Positions 44,260 to 53,080 of a stretch of 64,000 bases of DNA are shown in pieces; within the stretch, counting starts at the first letter, position 1; the number at the start of each line of letters is the position of its first letter. The notes below the pieces were generated by a model that saw only the letters and a list, made by a program, of their open reading frames with translations, was not told the DNA's origin and ran no database searches. The position numbers and the translations under genes were made by a program. Origin of the DNA: UBA7236 sp031372705 (GTDB taxonomy: Bacteria; Bacteroidota; Bacteroidia; Chitinophagales; BACL12); NCBI GenBank assembly GCA_031372705.1, contig JANMLV010000048.1, forward strand, positions 1-64,000, in the 5' to 3' direction.

Positions 44260-45600
44260 ATGGCAGGTTTTAAACCTGTTTTAGTATTCAAATTTATTAA
44301 AAGGATAAGCGTATTGTCGCTTATCCTTTTTCATTTTACAGCTGATGCTCAAATCAATTGTGAAAACGACTCCTCATTGTTGATTCCTATTGTAGATTTA
44401 CAAACTGATTTTTATGCAGGATTTCAAGGAGGATTATATCCCGGTGGATTAAATACGATGTCAATAGCGCATGCCGATTCAGGCATTGCAATTGCTTCAG
44501 CAATTATGCCAATTAATTTTGATGGCGATGAAGATACCCTTTATGGAAAAGTGGTGATGCTTGGCCTTGGTAATACTTCTGCCGGCAAATCATTTAATAA
44601 ATTTATTGGTGGATATTACGACGAAGGTTATACGGATTCCTGTTTTAGAATTGTAAACGGTTGCATCGAAACGTATAGTTTAAATGATATGATTGCACTT
44701 AATGCTGACGATGTTTACTGGAAAGATGTTAATGATTTTTTGCAAACTGAAAATCTCAAAAAGAAACAAGTGCGTATTGTTTGGCTGCAAGCAGTTGCTT
44801 TTGAAGATAGTTTATTAACGCCGGCAGCTTATGTTGATTCACTCAAAAATACTTATGTCGCTATAATCAGAGAATTGAAAAGTCAGTTTATCAATTTAAA
44901 ACAAATTTATATCTCCGGATTACATTATGGCGGTTATACCGATTCTGCTGCTTTAAATTTTAATGCATTCGCCGAGCCTGCACCATATTTTAACGATTTT
45001 GCAATTAAAGCCGTAATTGAAGCACAAATAAATGGCGACACATTATTAAGTTATAGCGGCGCAGATGCGGATGCAGCATGGGTTGCATGGGGGCCAAATT
45101 TTTGGGCCGATGGTCGCAATCTTAGAACCTACGATAATTTGCGATGGCTTTGTCCGGGCGATTTTGATACCGATGAAAATGGTTTTTTTTTAGCAGGAAC
45201 AGGTCAACAAAAAGTAGCTGACAGATTATTATCTTTTTTTATTACTGAACCAACTACTACTCCTTGGATTTTTGGCTTGCCATACCAATGTTTTACCGAA
45301 ATTGACGATGTTGTTGTTGATGATGATTCAATATTTATTCCCGAAGATGAAGTTGTTTGGATTACACAAAACCCTGTTCGCGGTGTTGTTAAATTTATTA
45401 TTAATTTAGAAACAGACGAAAAGGCTGATGTATTTGTATTTGATGCTTTAGGCCAAGCTATTGTTGACGGCGCATTTTATAAAATAGAACCAGGTAAAAC
45501 TTTTTCAATAAAAATGACTGAAAGTGCAAGAGGTATTTATATACTTTCTGTTTTAGTAGAAGGTCGCGTTTACAACAAATTATTCTATCTCGATAACTAA
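44260..45600 (+). CDS. Secreted SGNH-like protein, paralog 3, putative active site lost
   Basis: A 446-residue paralog with signal peptide (ending TADAQ, 31) and T9SS-like tail (about 365-446). Compared with paralogs 1 and 2, the GASTAG block reads GNTSAG, with T106 at the nucleophile position. DGGGYH reads DENGFF, with F310 replacing His, and the following NEGKDK is GTGQQK. D305 and the outer scaffold (SGLHYGGYTD, WGPNFWADGRNLRTYD) are kept. This suggests a non-catalytic binding or structural copy. It begins six bases after paralog 2. Its signal-peptide codons contain a terminator-like hairpin (44299-44331). Confidence 0.76.
   Translation: MAGFKPVLVFKFIKRISVLSLILFHFTADAQINCENDSSLLIPIVDLQTDFYAGFQGGLYPGGLNTMSIAHADSGIAIASAIMPINFDGDEDTLYGKVVMLGLGNTSAGKSFNKFIGGYYDEGYTDSCFRIVNGCIETYSLNDMIALNADDVYWKDVNDFLQTENLKKKQVRIVWLQAVAFEDSLLTPAAYVDSLKNTYVAIIRELKSQFINLKQIYISGLHYGGYTDSAALNFNAFAEPAPYFNDFAIKAVIEAQINGDTLLSYSGADADAAWVAWGPNFWADGRNLRTYDNLRWLCPGDFDTDENGFFLAGTGQQKVADRLLSFFITEPTTTPWIFGLPYQCFTEIDDVVVDDDSIFIPEDEVVWITQNPVRGVVKFIINLETDEKADVFVFDALGQAIVDGAFYKIEPGKTFSIKMTESARGIYILSVLVEGRVYNKLFYLDN
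44299..44331 (+). terminator. Terminator-like hairpin inside the paralog 3 signal-peptide codons
   Basis: A perfect 13-bp stem AAAAGGATAAGCG/CGCTTATCCTTTT with loop TATTGT and a five-T run, 46 bases after the paralog 2 stop. It encodes residues 14-24 of paralog 3. A smaller palindrome CAGGTTT-T-AAACCTG (44264-44278) precedes it. Confidence 0.75.
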
Positions 45601-45624
45601 ATGCAAAATAACTAGGTAAAGCAT

Positions 45625-46665
45625 TTATTGCTTAAAGCTTTCCCACCCTTGTGCTTTTAGTTTAAATAAATTGTCGTTTTTAGTTTTAAGAAAAGTGCCA
45701 CTTGATTGAGGTGTAATTTTTCCAATAATAGAAATCCCTTCTATTGCTAAAATAGCTTCTGTATGTTTAGGGTTTATGGTAAACAACAATTCATAATCTT
45801 CACCGCCGTTTAATGCGCAAACTGTTGGGTCAAGATTAAATTTTATTGCCTGGTCGTATGATTCTTGATTGATTGGAATTTCATTTTCATAAATAATGGC
45901 ACCACACTCACTATGCTTACAAATATGCATTATTTCCGACGATAATCCATCGGAAATATCAATCATAGATGTAGGCACAATGTTATTTAATTTTAGTGCT
46001 TCAATAACATCTTTTCTAGCCTCAGGTTTCAAAAAGCGACCAATAATATGTTTTTTATTTTCGAGGTCAGGTTGTATTTCCGGATTTTCAAGATATATTT
46101 TTTTCTCGCGTTCTAATAACTGGAGACCTAAAAATGCACCACCTAAATCGCCACTCACACAAATTAAATCTTCATCTTGCGCACCCGAACGGTAAACTAA
46201 ATCTGATTCAACACCTTCTCCTATTGCCGTAACAGAAATTATTAATCCTTTAAGGCTCGATGTAGTATCGCCTCCAATTAAATCGACACCATAATATTCA
46301 CATGCATGATAAATGCCATCGTATAACTCTTCCATTGCCTCTACCGAAAACCTGTTTGAAATGGCAAGTGAAACAGTTACTTGTTTTGGCGTGGCATTCA
46401 TTGCATAAATATCACTCACATTTACAGCTATACATTTGTAGCCTAAATGCTGCAAAGGTGTATACATCATGTCGAAATGGATGCCTTCTACAAGCATATC
46501 GGTAGTAACTACCGTGAGCATATTGGCATTGTCTATTACCGCTGCATCATCCCCAATTCCCCTTAAAGAGGACGCATTTTTCAGTTCGAAATTTTTTGTC
46601 AAATGGTCAATTAACTTAAATTCCCCAAATGTTGCTATCTCAGTTCTATCTACTTGCTCGCTCAT
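45625..46665 (-). CDS. thiL: Thiamine-monophosphate kinase
   Basis: Phosphorylates thiamine monophosphate to the active diphosphate. The 346-residue protein belongs to the PurM/ThiL ATP-binding superfamily. Seen: GIGDDAAVID, TTDMLVEGIHFDMMYTPLQHLGYKCIAVNVSDIYAM (Mg and phosphate binding), DLIGGDTTSS, ISVTAIGEG, CVSGDLGGAFLGLQLLE, SMIDISDGLSSE, and ALNGGEDYELLFT near the end. All ThiL hallmarks are present. It is convergent with paralog 3 of the SGNH-like genes, 24 bp apart, and divergent from the acyl-CoA synthetase gene. Confidence 0.96.
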   Translation of the reverse strand: MSEQVDRTEIATFGEFKLIDHLTKNFELKNASSLRGIGDDAAVIDNANMLTVVTTDMLVEGIHFDMMYTPLQHLGYKCIAVNVSDIYAMNATPKQVTVSLAISNRFSVEAMEELYDGIYHACEYYGVDLIGGDTTSSLKGLIISVTAIGEGVESDLVYRSGAQDEDLICVSGDLGGAFLGLQLLEREKKIYLENPEIQPDLENKKHIIGRFLKPEARKDVIEALKLNNIVPTSMIDISDGLSSEIMHICKHSECGAIIYENEIPINQESYDQAIKFNLDPTVCALNGGEDYELLFTINPKHTEAILAIEGISIIGKITPQSSGTFLKTKNDNLFKLKAQGWESFKQ

Positions 46666-46779
46666 AATATTTCAACCTTTAGTCTGTTTTTATGCAAAAT
46701 TGCACAAAGATTTATCAATATTTGTCAACGGTTACTATCTTAGTGACAATAATTGAGTCTAAACCTAAAAATTAGCACT

Positions 46780-48435
46780 ATGGCTATTGAAAGAACGATA
46801 AACAGTCCCCTGGCAACATTTTATAAATGGGAAAAATTGCAAAGCGACAGGCTATACCTTCGCCAACCAATTAATGGCGAATGGCAAACTTATACCTGGG
46901 GTCAATGTGGCGATCAGGTGCGCAGGATGGCTGCCTATCTTAAATCGCTCAATTATGAACCTGGCAGCAGAATAGCTATTTTATCGAAAAACTGTGTCCA
47001 CTGGATGCTTAGCGACCTCGCAGTCTGGATGGCAGGTTATGTGTCTGTGCCAATGTATCCAAATATGTCGCCGGCAACTGTTCGACAAATTTTAGACCAT
47101 AGTGAAAGCAAAATGGTGTTTGTAGGTAAGCTGGATGATTGGGCTTATTTGAAACCCGGAATTCCCGAAAATTTACCATGTGTAGCATATCCGTTTTATG
47201 GCATTACCGAATACACTAATTGGGACGATATTGTTAAAAATACACAACCAATTACCGAGAATCTCGATTATGCAATGGAGAATTTATGCACCATTATGTA
47301 CACCAGCGGCACCACCGGCGTGCCAAAAGGAGTAATGCATACTTTTTACAATTTTGCATTCGCAGCTGAGTATGCATTTCCGGAATTAAAGGTTGATAAT
47401 ACAGCAGTGTTTTTTTCCTATTTACCAATGTGCCATATTGCGGAGCGATTATTAATTGAGATGGGCAGTTTATACACAGGAGGTCAAGTTTCGTTTGCTG
47501 AAAGTTTAGATACATTCCCTAAAAATTTACAGGATACCTCGCCAACATTATTTTTGGCAGTTCCACGTATATGGACAAAATTCCAGGAGAAAATTCTGGA
47601 GAAAATGCCGCAGCAAAAATTAGATATGCTGCTGAAGATTCCAATCATTAAAAATATTGTGCGTAAGAAAATTAAAAAAGCTTTAGGCCTTTCAAAGGCA
47701 AGTCAATGCTTTTCGGGCGCAGCGCCAATTTCACCCGATACCATCAATTGGTTCTGGAAACTGGATATTAAAATTCAGCAAGCTTATGCCATGACAGAAG
47801 ATTGTTGTTACAGCCATACTAATTATACCGATCGCAATAAAATTGGCACTGTTGGATTGCGTTTTCCGCATGTAGATATTAAAATTAGTGAGCAAGGCGA
47901 AATATTAATTAAGCACCCTGCCATGATGAAAGGGTACTATAAAGAAGAAGGTCTCACTAAAGAAGTATTTAACGAAGAGGGATATTTTAAAACCGGCGAT
48001 AAGGGAACTGTTGATAGCGAAGGATATTTAAAAATTACCGGACGTGTTAAAGAATTATTTAAAACTAGTAAAGGCAAATACGTTGCGCCAATGCCAATTG
48101 AAATGAAATTGGCGGGCAATACTGATATTGGACAATCGTTGGTTATTGGATATGCTTTACCGCAACCAATGGCATTAGTTACGTTATCGGAAAATGGTAA
48201 GAAAAAATCCAATTCAGAAATTAATGCAAGTTTATTAAGCACACTTAAATCACTAAATGAAACACTCGATTCGTTTGAGAAAATTGAAAAAATAATCGTG
48301 ATGAAAGATGAATGGACAATCTTGAATGATTTACTTACGCCATCTATGAAGATAAAACGCAATGAAGTAGAAAAATTATTTCAAGACCATTATGAAAAAT
48401 GGTTTGATTTAAAGGATATAATTATTTGGGAATAA
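46780..48435 (+). CDS. AMP-forming long-chain acyl-CoA synthetase
   Basis: Activates fatty acids to acyl-CoA via an acyl-adenylate. The 551-residue protein has the ATP-binding P-loop TIMYTSGTTGVPKG, FLAVPRIWTKFQEKI, CFSGAAPISPDTINWFW, AYAMTEDCCYSHTN (A5-type motif), GYFKTGDKGTVDSEGYLKITGRVKE and FKTSKGKYVAPMPIE near the C-terminal hinge. It resembles the FadD15-like branch. The frame opens at 46753, but the ATG at 46780 (MAIERTINSP) is the better start. Its role, lipid recycling or fatty-acid use, is not fixed by context. Confidence 0.93.
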   Translation: MAIERTINSPLATFYKWEKLQSDRLYLRQPINGEWQTYTWGQCGDQVRRMAAYLKSLNYEPGSRIAILSKNCVHWMLSDLAVWMAGYVSVPMYPNMSPATVRQILDHSESKMVFVGKLDDWAYLKPGIPENLPCVAYPFYGITEYTNWDDIVKNTQPITENLDYAMENLCTIMYTSGTTGVPKGVMHTFYNFAFAAEYAFPELKVDNTAVFFSYLPMCHIAERLLIEMGSLYTGGQVSFAESLDTFPKNLQDTSPTLFLAVPRIWTKFQEKILEKMPQQKLDMLLKIPIIKNIVRKKIKKALGLSKASQCFSGAAPISPDTINWFWKLDIKIQQAYAMTEDCCYSHTNYTDRNKIGTVGLRFPHVDIKISEQGEILIKHPAMMKGYYKEEGLTKEVFNEEGYFKTGDKGTVDSEGYLKITGRVKELFKTSKGKYVAPMPIEMKLAGNTDIGQSLVIGYALPQPMALVTLSENGKKKSNSEINASLLSTLKSLNETLDSFEKIEKIIVMKDEWTILNDLLTPSMKIKRNEVEKLFQDHYEKWFDLKDIIIWE

Positions 48436-48623
48436 ACTAGAGCCTGGATTTAGGATTGCTTTTTTGAGCGGTTCTGATGAACATGTGGTTATGGCTAAAA
48501 GTGTAAATACAACTCGCTTTCAGTTCGATATTTAGTTAACTATTCTAAATAAAAATTCGCATCAGGTTAATTTTTAAGGAATATTGTTAATCTATCTTAA
48601 CATTAACATTTCTTAGCAAAAAC

Positions 48624-48642
48624 CGAAGCTACATTAGCTTCG
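48624..48642 (+). promoter_or_regulatory. Short hairpin in the leader of the M61 peptidase gene
   Basis: Perfect 7-bp stem CGAAGCT/AGCTTCG with loop ACATT, ending 17 bases before the ATG at 48660. No T tract follows. It could stabilise the mRNA or modulate translation. Confidence 0.4.
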
Positions 48643-48659
48643 AAATTAAAATTACAGCT

Positions 48660-50507
48660 ATGCGCAATTACCTTTTTGCACTTTTGTCGGTTATAGGATT
48701 AACTGCCTTCGCCACTGAGCCGGAATCTGCTGTTTATACAGCAACAATTGATTTAACAGTAGTAACAAACGACCGCGTGAAGGTTACTGTTGAGGTTCCA
48801 AAGGTTATCCAAAAATCTATTGTGTATTGCATTCCAAAAATTGTTCCCGGAACATATCATATTTATGATTTTGGAAGATTTGTAATTGATTTCAAAGCTT
48901 ACGATACCAAAGGCGAACCATTAAATTTTGAGATGATTGATGTAAATCAATTTAAAATTGCAAATGCAACAACACTAAATAAAATTGAGTATTGGGTTGA
49001 TGATACTTATGATATGACGCAAGACAACCCGATTTTTGAACCTGCCGGAACGAATATAGCAAGCGATAATTATTTAATTAACACCTTTGGCTTTGTAGGG
49101 TATTTAGAGGGCATGAAAGAAAATGATTACGAACTGGTAATTAAAAAGCCGGAAGGCTTTTATGGTGCTACGCCTTTGAGAGCAAATTTTACGGCATCGG
49201 GACTTGATAAATTTTATTTAAATAATTACGATCATCTTGCTGATTCACCAATTATGTATGGCATTGCTGATACTGCTTCCATGATGGTAGGTAATGCCGA
49301 GGTATTAATTGGAATTTATTCGCCAAACAAAATAATTACCGCGAAACAAATTATGGATAATGTAAGTGAAATACTTACTGCACAAGGCAAATATTTGGGT
49401 GGGAAATTACCTGTAGATAAATATGCCTTTTTATTATATTTTACCGATACAACAGGTGTAAGCGGAAGTATGGGTGCATTGGAGCATAAAAATTCCAGCG
49501 TTTATTTTTTACCGGAAATGCCTATTGCTGATATAGCCTCTACATTGCGTGACGTGTGCGCACATGAATTTTTTCACGTGGTTACTCCGCTTGCCATCCA
49601 TAGTAATGAAATTGGCGATTTCAATTTTATTGAACCGAAAATGAGCAAGCATTTATGGCTGTATGAAGGGCAAACCGAATATGCGGCGCATCATGCGCAA
49701 GTTAAGGCAGGTTTAATTTCGGAGGAAGAATTTATAATGCGGATGCAAGATAAAATTGATGTATCTACAAATTATTTTAATGATACATTGCCATTTACCA
49801 TAATGAGCTTAAATTGCCTTGATTTACACCAACAGGAATATGGTAATGTATATCAGAAAGGTGCATTAATTAATATGTGTTTAGATATAGAATTGCGCAG
49901 TTTAAGTAATGGCAAATATGGTACACAAGAATTAATGCGCGATTTGGGTAAGGAGTTTGGCGCTAACAAAGCTTTTGACGATGATGTATTGTTCGATAAG
50001 ATTACTGCAATGACCTATCCTGAAATAGGCACTTTTTTTGCAAATTATGTAGAAGGTGCTAAAGCAATTCCCTATGAAATTTATTTGAACAAAGCCGGTA
50101 TTAAACTTTCTGAACCGGAAATGATGAAAAAAATTACAATGGGTAATATTTCGTTAAATTATGATGTTACTCCGGAAGAGAGTAAAATTATAGTGGGTGA
50201 CTTGGAAGGAAGTAATGCCTTTGCCAAGCAAATGGGATATCAAGTTGGAGATAAGTTATTAAGTTTGAATGGAAAATCGTTAACTGCAGGCGGTGCTAAT
50301 AATGTAATAAGCGAATGGCAAGCCGCTGCAAAGCCCGGCGATAAAGTTGTAATGATAGCTGAACGAAAATTGCCAAATGGAAAAATTAAAAAAGTAAAAC
50401 TAAAAGGCAATGCAATGGAAATAGAAGTGCCTAAGCCACAGGTTTTAATTATTGATGAAAATGCAAGCCAGGCACAATTGAAATTGCGTAAAGCGTGGCT
50501 GAAATAA
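48660..50507 (+). CDS. Exported M61-family glycyl aminopeptidase-like protease with PDZ
   Basis: A 615-residue zinc peptidase. A signal peptide (about 1-17) is followed by a beta-rich N-terminal domain (VPGTYHIYDFGRFV). The catalytic domain contains HEFFH (H302, E303, H306) and LWLYEGQTEYAAH, in which E336 is the likely third zinc ligand. A C-terminal PDZ-like domain (about 500-580; GYQVGDKLLSLNGKSLTAGG) completes the layout typical of M61 peptidases. All zinc residues are intact. It is probably periplasmic. Convergent with the epimerase gene seven bases away. Confidence 0.93.
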   Translation: MRNYLFALLSVIGLTAFATEPESAVYTATIDLTVVTNDRVKVTVEVPKVIQKSIVYCIPKIVPGTYHIYDFGRFVIDFKAYDTKGEPLNFEMIDVNQFKIANATTLNKIEYWVDDTYDMTQDNPIFEPAGTNIASDNYLINTFGFVGYLEGMKENDYELVIKKPEGFYGATPLRANFTASGLDKFYLNNYDHLADSPIMYGIADTASMMVGNAEVLIGIYSPNKIITAKQIMDNVSEILTAQGKYLGGKLPVDKYAFLLYFTDTTGVSGSMGALEHKNSSVYFLPEMPIADIASTLRDVCAHEFFHVVTPLAIHSNEIGDFNFIEPKMSKHLWLYEGQTEYAAHHAQVKAGLISEEEFIMRMQDKIDVSTNYFNDTLPFTIMSLNCLDLHQQEYGNVYQKGALINMCLDIELRSLSNGKYGTQELMRDLGKEFGANKAFDDDVLFDKITAMTYPEIGTFFANYVEGAKAIPYEIYLNKAGIKLSEPEMMKKITMGNISLNYDVTPEESKIIVGDLEGSNAFAKQMGYQVGDKLLSLNGKSLTAGGANNVISEWQAAAKPGDKVVMIAERKLPNGKIKKVKLKGNAMEIEVPKPQVLIIDENASQAQLKLRKAWLK

Positions 50508-50514
50508 TTAATCC

Positions 50515-50919
50515 TTATAGTGGTTTATCCATACACAATTCCACTAATACACCATTAGTGGTTTTTGGATGTAAGAAGCAAATTAATTTATTATCTGCTC
50601 CGGGCAATGGTTCACTATTTAATAGTTGAAATCCTGCTGACTCAAGGCGATGCATTTCTGCAAGTATATCATCAACGGCATAAGCAATATGATGCACGCC
50701 TTCGCCACGCTTTTCAATAAATTTTGCTATGGCAGAATCTGCTCGTGTCGATTCTAATAATTCTATTTTGGTATCACCCATCATAAAAAATGATGTTTTA
50801 ACACCTTCTCTTTCTACACCTTCAATTTTGTAGTGTTCCTTGCCGAATAATTTCGAAAACAATTCATTGCTCGCATCTAAATCTTTAACGGCAATGCCAA
50901 TATGTTCAATTTTTTTCAT
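50515..50919 (-). CDS. mce: Methylmalonyl-CoA epimerase
   Basis: VOC-fold metalloenzyme converting (S)- to (R)-methylmalonyl-CoA. The 134-residue protein begins KKIEHIGIAVKDLDAS (metal ligand H6), has GVHHIAYAVDDI in the second module and ends NGVLVELCMDKPL with the final Glu ligand. Length and motifs fit Mce well; MeaB at 35834-36826 supports the pathway. A minus-strand promoter box lies 16 bases upstream. Confidence 0.94.
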   Translation of the reverse strand: MKKIEHIGIAVKDLDASNELFSKLFGKEHYKIEGVEREGVKTSFFMMGDTKIELLESTRADSAIAKFIEKRGEGVHHIAYAVDDILAEMHRLESAGFQLLNSEPLPGADNKLICFLHPKTTNGVLVELCMDKPL

Positions 50920-50935
50920 AGCTCATCAGTTTCTA

Positions 50936-50943
50936 CAAACTTA
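50936..50943 (-). promoter_or_regulatory. -7 promoter box TAAGTTTG of mce
   Basis: Perfect TAnnTTTG on the minus strand, 16 bases before the mce ATG at 50919. Confidence 0.55.
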
Positions 50944-51018
50944 ATTAATATTTGTGCAGATAATCAAATTATACAAGGGAGATATTTATCACCAATCCAT
51001 CAAATTCCTTTCGTAAAT

Positions 51019-51026
51019 TACATTTG
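51019..51026 (+). promoter_or_regulatory. Distal candidate -7 box TACATTTG upstream of iscS
   Basis: Perfect TAnnTTTG, 240 bases before iscS. A transcript from here would include both inverted repeats, so it could specify a structured leader or a small RNA. It may also be a chance match. Confidence 0.3.
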
Positions 51027-51112
51027 TCGCCGAAACCTCGATTTTGTTTGATTCATTAACAATTAGCCCAGAACTTAACATCCCCCCTCGAAAAATTATT
51101 ACCTTCAATCAT

Positions 51113-51186
51113 GCTACATTTCAGAAAGTTGAGCGAGCTGCCAAATGTAGCCCGATGCCTTTATGTGGCTCATTTTGGTCATAAAG
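51113..51186 (+). promoter_or_regulatory. Two inverted repeats upstream of the isc genes
   Basis: Perfect 9-bp arms GCTACATTT (51113-51121) and AAATGTAGC (51143-51151), then perfect 7-bp arms CTTTATG (51159-51165) and CATAAAG (51180-51186). Both end before the proximal promoter box at 51230. They are candidate operators or, if transcribed from 51019, consecutive stem-loops. Confidence 0.4.
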
Positions 51187-51229
51187 CCCAAATAAGCGGT
51201 TTTTTCTTCTCAAATCAGAACTTTTCTTA

Positions 51230-51237
51230 TACCTTTG
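51230..51237 (+). promoter_or_regulatory. -7 promoter box TACCTTTG of iscS
   Basis: Perfect TAnnTTTG, 29 bases before the ATG at 51267. Confidence 0.6.
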
Positions 51238-51266
51238 TGTTTTAGAATTAGTCTAAATAGCAAACT

Positions 51267-52484
51267 ATGCTCAAACTTCCAATATATCTCGATAACAGTG
51301 CTACAACGCCTGCCGACCCACGTGTGGTTGAAACAATGATACCTTATTTCTATGAGCATTTTGGCAATGCAGCCAGTCGCAGTCACCCTTTTGGTTGGGA
51401 AGCGGAAGATGCAGTTGATCAAGCTCGTGAACGAATTGGTAAGCTTATTGGAGCAACTGACAAAGAAATTATTATTACATCGGGCGCTACTGAAGCAGAT
51501 AATTTGGCGATTAAAGGTGTTTACGACATGTATAGCCGCAAGGGCAACCACATTGTTACCGTTACCACTGAGCACAAGGCCGTTTTGGATACTTGTAAGC
51601 ACTTAGAGAAATTGGGTGCTGAAATCACCTACTTAAAAACCGATAACGAAGGTAATATCGACCTTAATGAATTGGAAAGCGTTGTTACCGATAAAACAAT
51701 TTTGGTTTCGGTGATGTATGCTAACAATGAAATTGGCACAATTGCTCCTATTAGAAAAATTGCAGACATTGCACATAAAAAAGGTGCGTTATTATTTACT
51801 GATGGCACACAAGCCGCAGGAAAAATTAATATTGATGTTGATCGCGATGGTATTGATTTAATGGCTTTTACAGCGCACAAAATGTATGGCCCGAAAGGCG
51901 TTGGTGCATTATATGTTCGCCGCAAAAATCCTAGAGTAAAAGTTACAGCTCAAATGGATGGTGGTGGCCACGAACGTGGTATGAGAAGTGGTACATTAAA
52001 CGTTCCCGGTATTGTTGGTTTTGGTAAAGCAGCCGAATTGGCAATGCTCGAAATGGATGTGGATGCTGCACGTTTAAGTGTAATGCGCGATCGACTTGAA
52101 AAAGAATTATGCAAAATTGAAGAATCATATGTAAACGGTAATCGCAATAGTCGCTTACCGCATATCGCGAATATATCTTTTAAATATGTTGAAGGTGAAG
52201 GCTTAATGATGGCGTTCAATCAGAACATTGCAGTTAGCTCCGGAAGTGCCTGTACAAGCGCATCTTTGGAACCCAGCTATGTATTAAAGGCATTGGGTTT
52301 AGGCGATGATTTAGCACATTCCAGTATTCGTTTTTCATTAGGACGTTTTACTACAGATGATCAAATTGAATACACAATTGACCATGTAACTAAAGCAGTT
52401 AACAAACTCCGCGATATGAGTCCGCTCTGGGAAATGTTTAAGCAAGGTGTTGATTTGAGCAAGATAGAATGGGCTGCACATTAA
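51267..52484 (+). CDS. iscS: Cysteine desulfurase IscS
   Basis: PLP enzyme supplying persulfide sulfur for Fe-S clusters. The 405-residue protein has IYLDNSATTPADPRV at the N-terminus, SGATEADNLAIKG, VTTEHKAVLDTC, the PLP lysine K205 in TAHKMYGPKGVGALY, GGGHERGMRSGTLN, and the active Cys C329 in SSGSACTSASLEPSYVLKALG, within the long mobile loop of the IscS class. It is followed by iscU (120 bp) and iscA (56 bp). The hscA/hscB/fdx genes usual in proteobacterial isc operons, and iscR, are absent here. Confidence 0.97.
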   Translation: MLKLPIYLDNSATTPADPRVVETMIPYFYEHFGNAASRSHPFGWEAEDAVDQARERIGKLIGATDKEIIITSGATEADNLAIKGVYDMYSRKGNHIVTVTTEHKAVLDTCKHLEKLGAEITYLKTDNEGNIDLNELESVVTDKTILVSVMYANNEIGTIAPIRKIADIAHKKGALLFTDGTQAAGKINIDVDRDGIDLMAFTAHKMYGPKGVGALYVRRKNPRVKVTAQMDGGGHERGMRSGTLNVPGIVGFGKAAELAMLEMDVDAARLSVMRDRLEKELCKIEESYVNGNRNSRLPHIANISFKYVEGEGLMMAFNQNIAVSSGSACTSASLEPSYVLKALGLGDDLAHSSIRFSLGRFTTDDQIEYTIDHVTKAVNKLRDMSPLWEMFKQGVDLSKIEWAAH

Positions 52485-52604
52485 TTTTAAAAACAACTGA
52501 TTAATTGGCGCAATAGTTTATTAATTAAATAGCATGAATTATTTTTTATAAAAAATGTTATTACTATTAGGAAAGTAAGATTTTAACTCAAAAGAAAAAT
52601 TATT

Positions 52605-53024
52605 ATGGCATACTCAAAAAAAGTATTGGAGCATTACGAGAATCCACAAAATGTTGGAACACTCGATAGCAAGAAAAATGAAGTTGGAACCGGTTTGGTA
52701 GGCGCTCCTGAATGTGGCGACGTTATGCGTTTACAAATTGAGGTAGATCCTGCAACACAAAAAATTGTTGATGCTAAATTTAAAACTTTTGGTTGCGGAA
52801 GCGCAATTGCGTCTTCTTCTATTGCAACCGAATGGCTTAAAGGCAAAACCATTGATGAGGCATTAACTATCGATAATATGGACATTGTTGAAGAGTTAGC
52901 ATTGCCGCCGGTGAAGATTCACTGTTCTGTGTTGGCAGAAGATGCCATTAAAGCAGCAATTCAAGACTACCGCAAGAAGAATGGTATGACTGAATTGCAT
53001 TTAGAAGAAAAAATTGTTCACTAA
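52605..53024 (+). CDS. iscU: Fe-S cluster assembly scaffold IscU
   Basis: Scaffold on which Fe-S clusters are built from IscS-derived sulfur. The 139-residue protein has the three cluster cysteines C37 (GAPECGDVM, with D39), C64 (TFGCGSAIASS) and C107 (PPVKIHCSVLAEDA), plus the PPVK motif recognised by HscA-type chaperones. It starts YSKKVLEHYENPQNVG as in canonical IscU. It is second in the iscS-iscU-iscA unit. Confidence 0.97.
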   Translation: MAYSKKVLEHYENPQNVGTLDSKKNEVGTGLVGAPECGDVMRLQIEVDPATQKIVDAKFKTFGCGSAIASSSIATEWLKGKTIDEALTIDNMDIVEELALPPVKIHCSVLAEDAIKAAIQDYRKKNGMTELHLEEKIVH

Positions 53025-53080
53025 GCAATTGCTCAAATAACAGGTTATTAACATACCTGTGAGCCCTAAATTTTAGGATT

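Larger units (their letters stand above)
50920..51266. other. Structured intergenic region between mce and iscS
   Basis: 347 bases without a convincing gene. It holds the mce promoter, two plus-strand TAnnTTTG boxes, and two consecutive inverted repeats (GCTACATTT/AAATGTAGC at 51113-51151 and CTTTATG/CATAAAG at 51159-51186). A 36-codon frame from the ATG at 51111 is not supported. Confidence 0.6.

Noticed and set aside
51111..51222. Short 36-codon frame upstream of iscS
   Set aside because: Lies across two inverted repeats, has no ribosome-binding signal, and its translation looks random.
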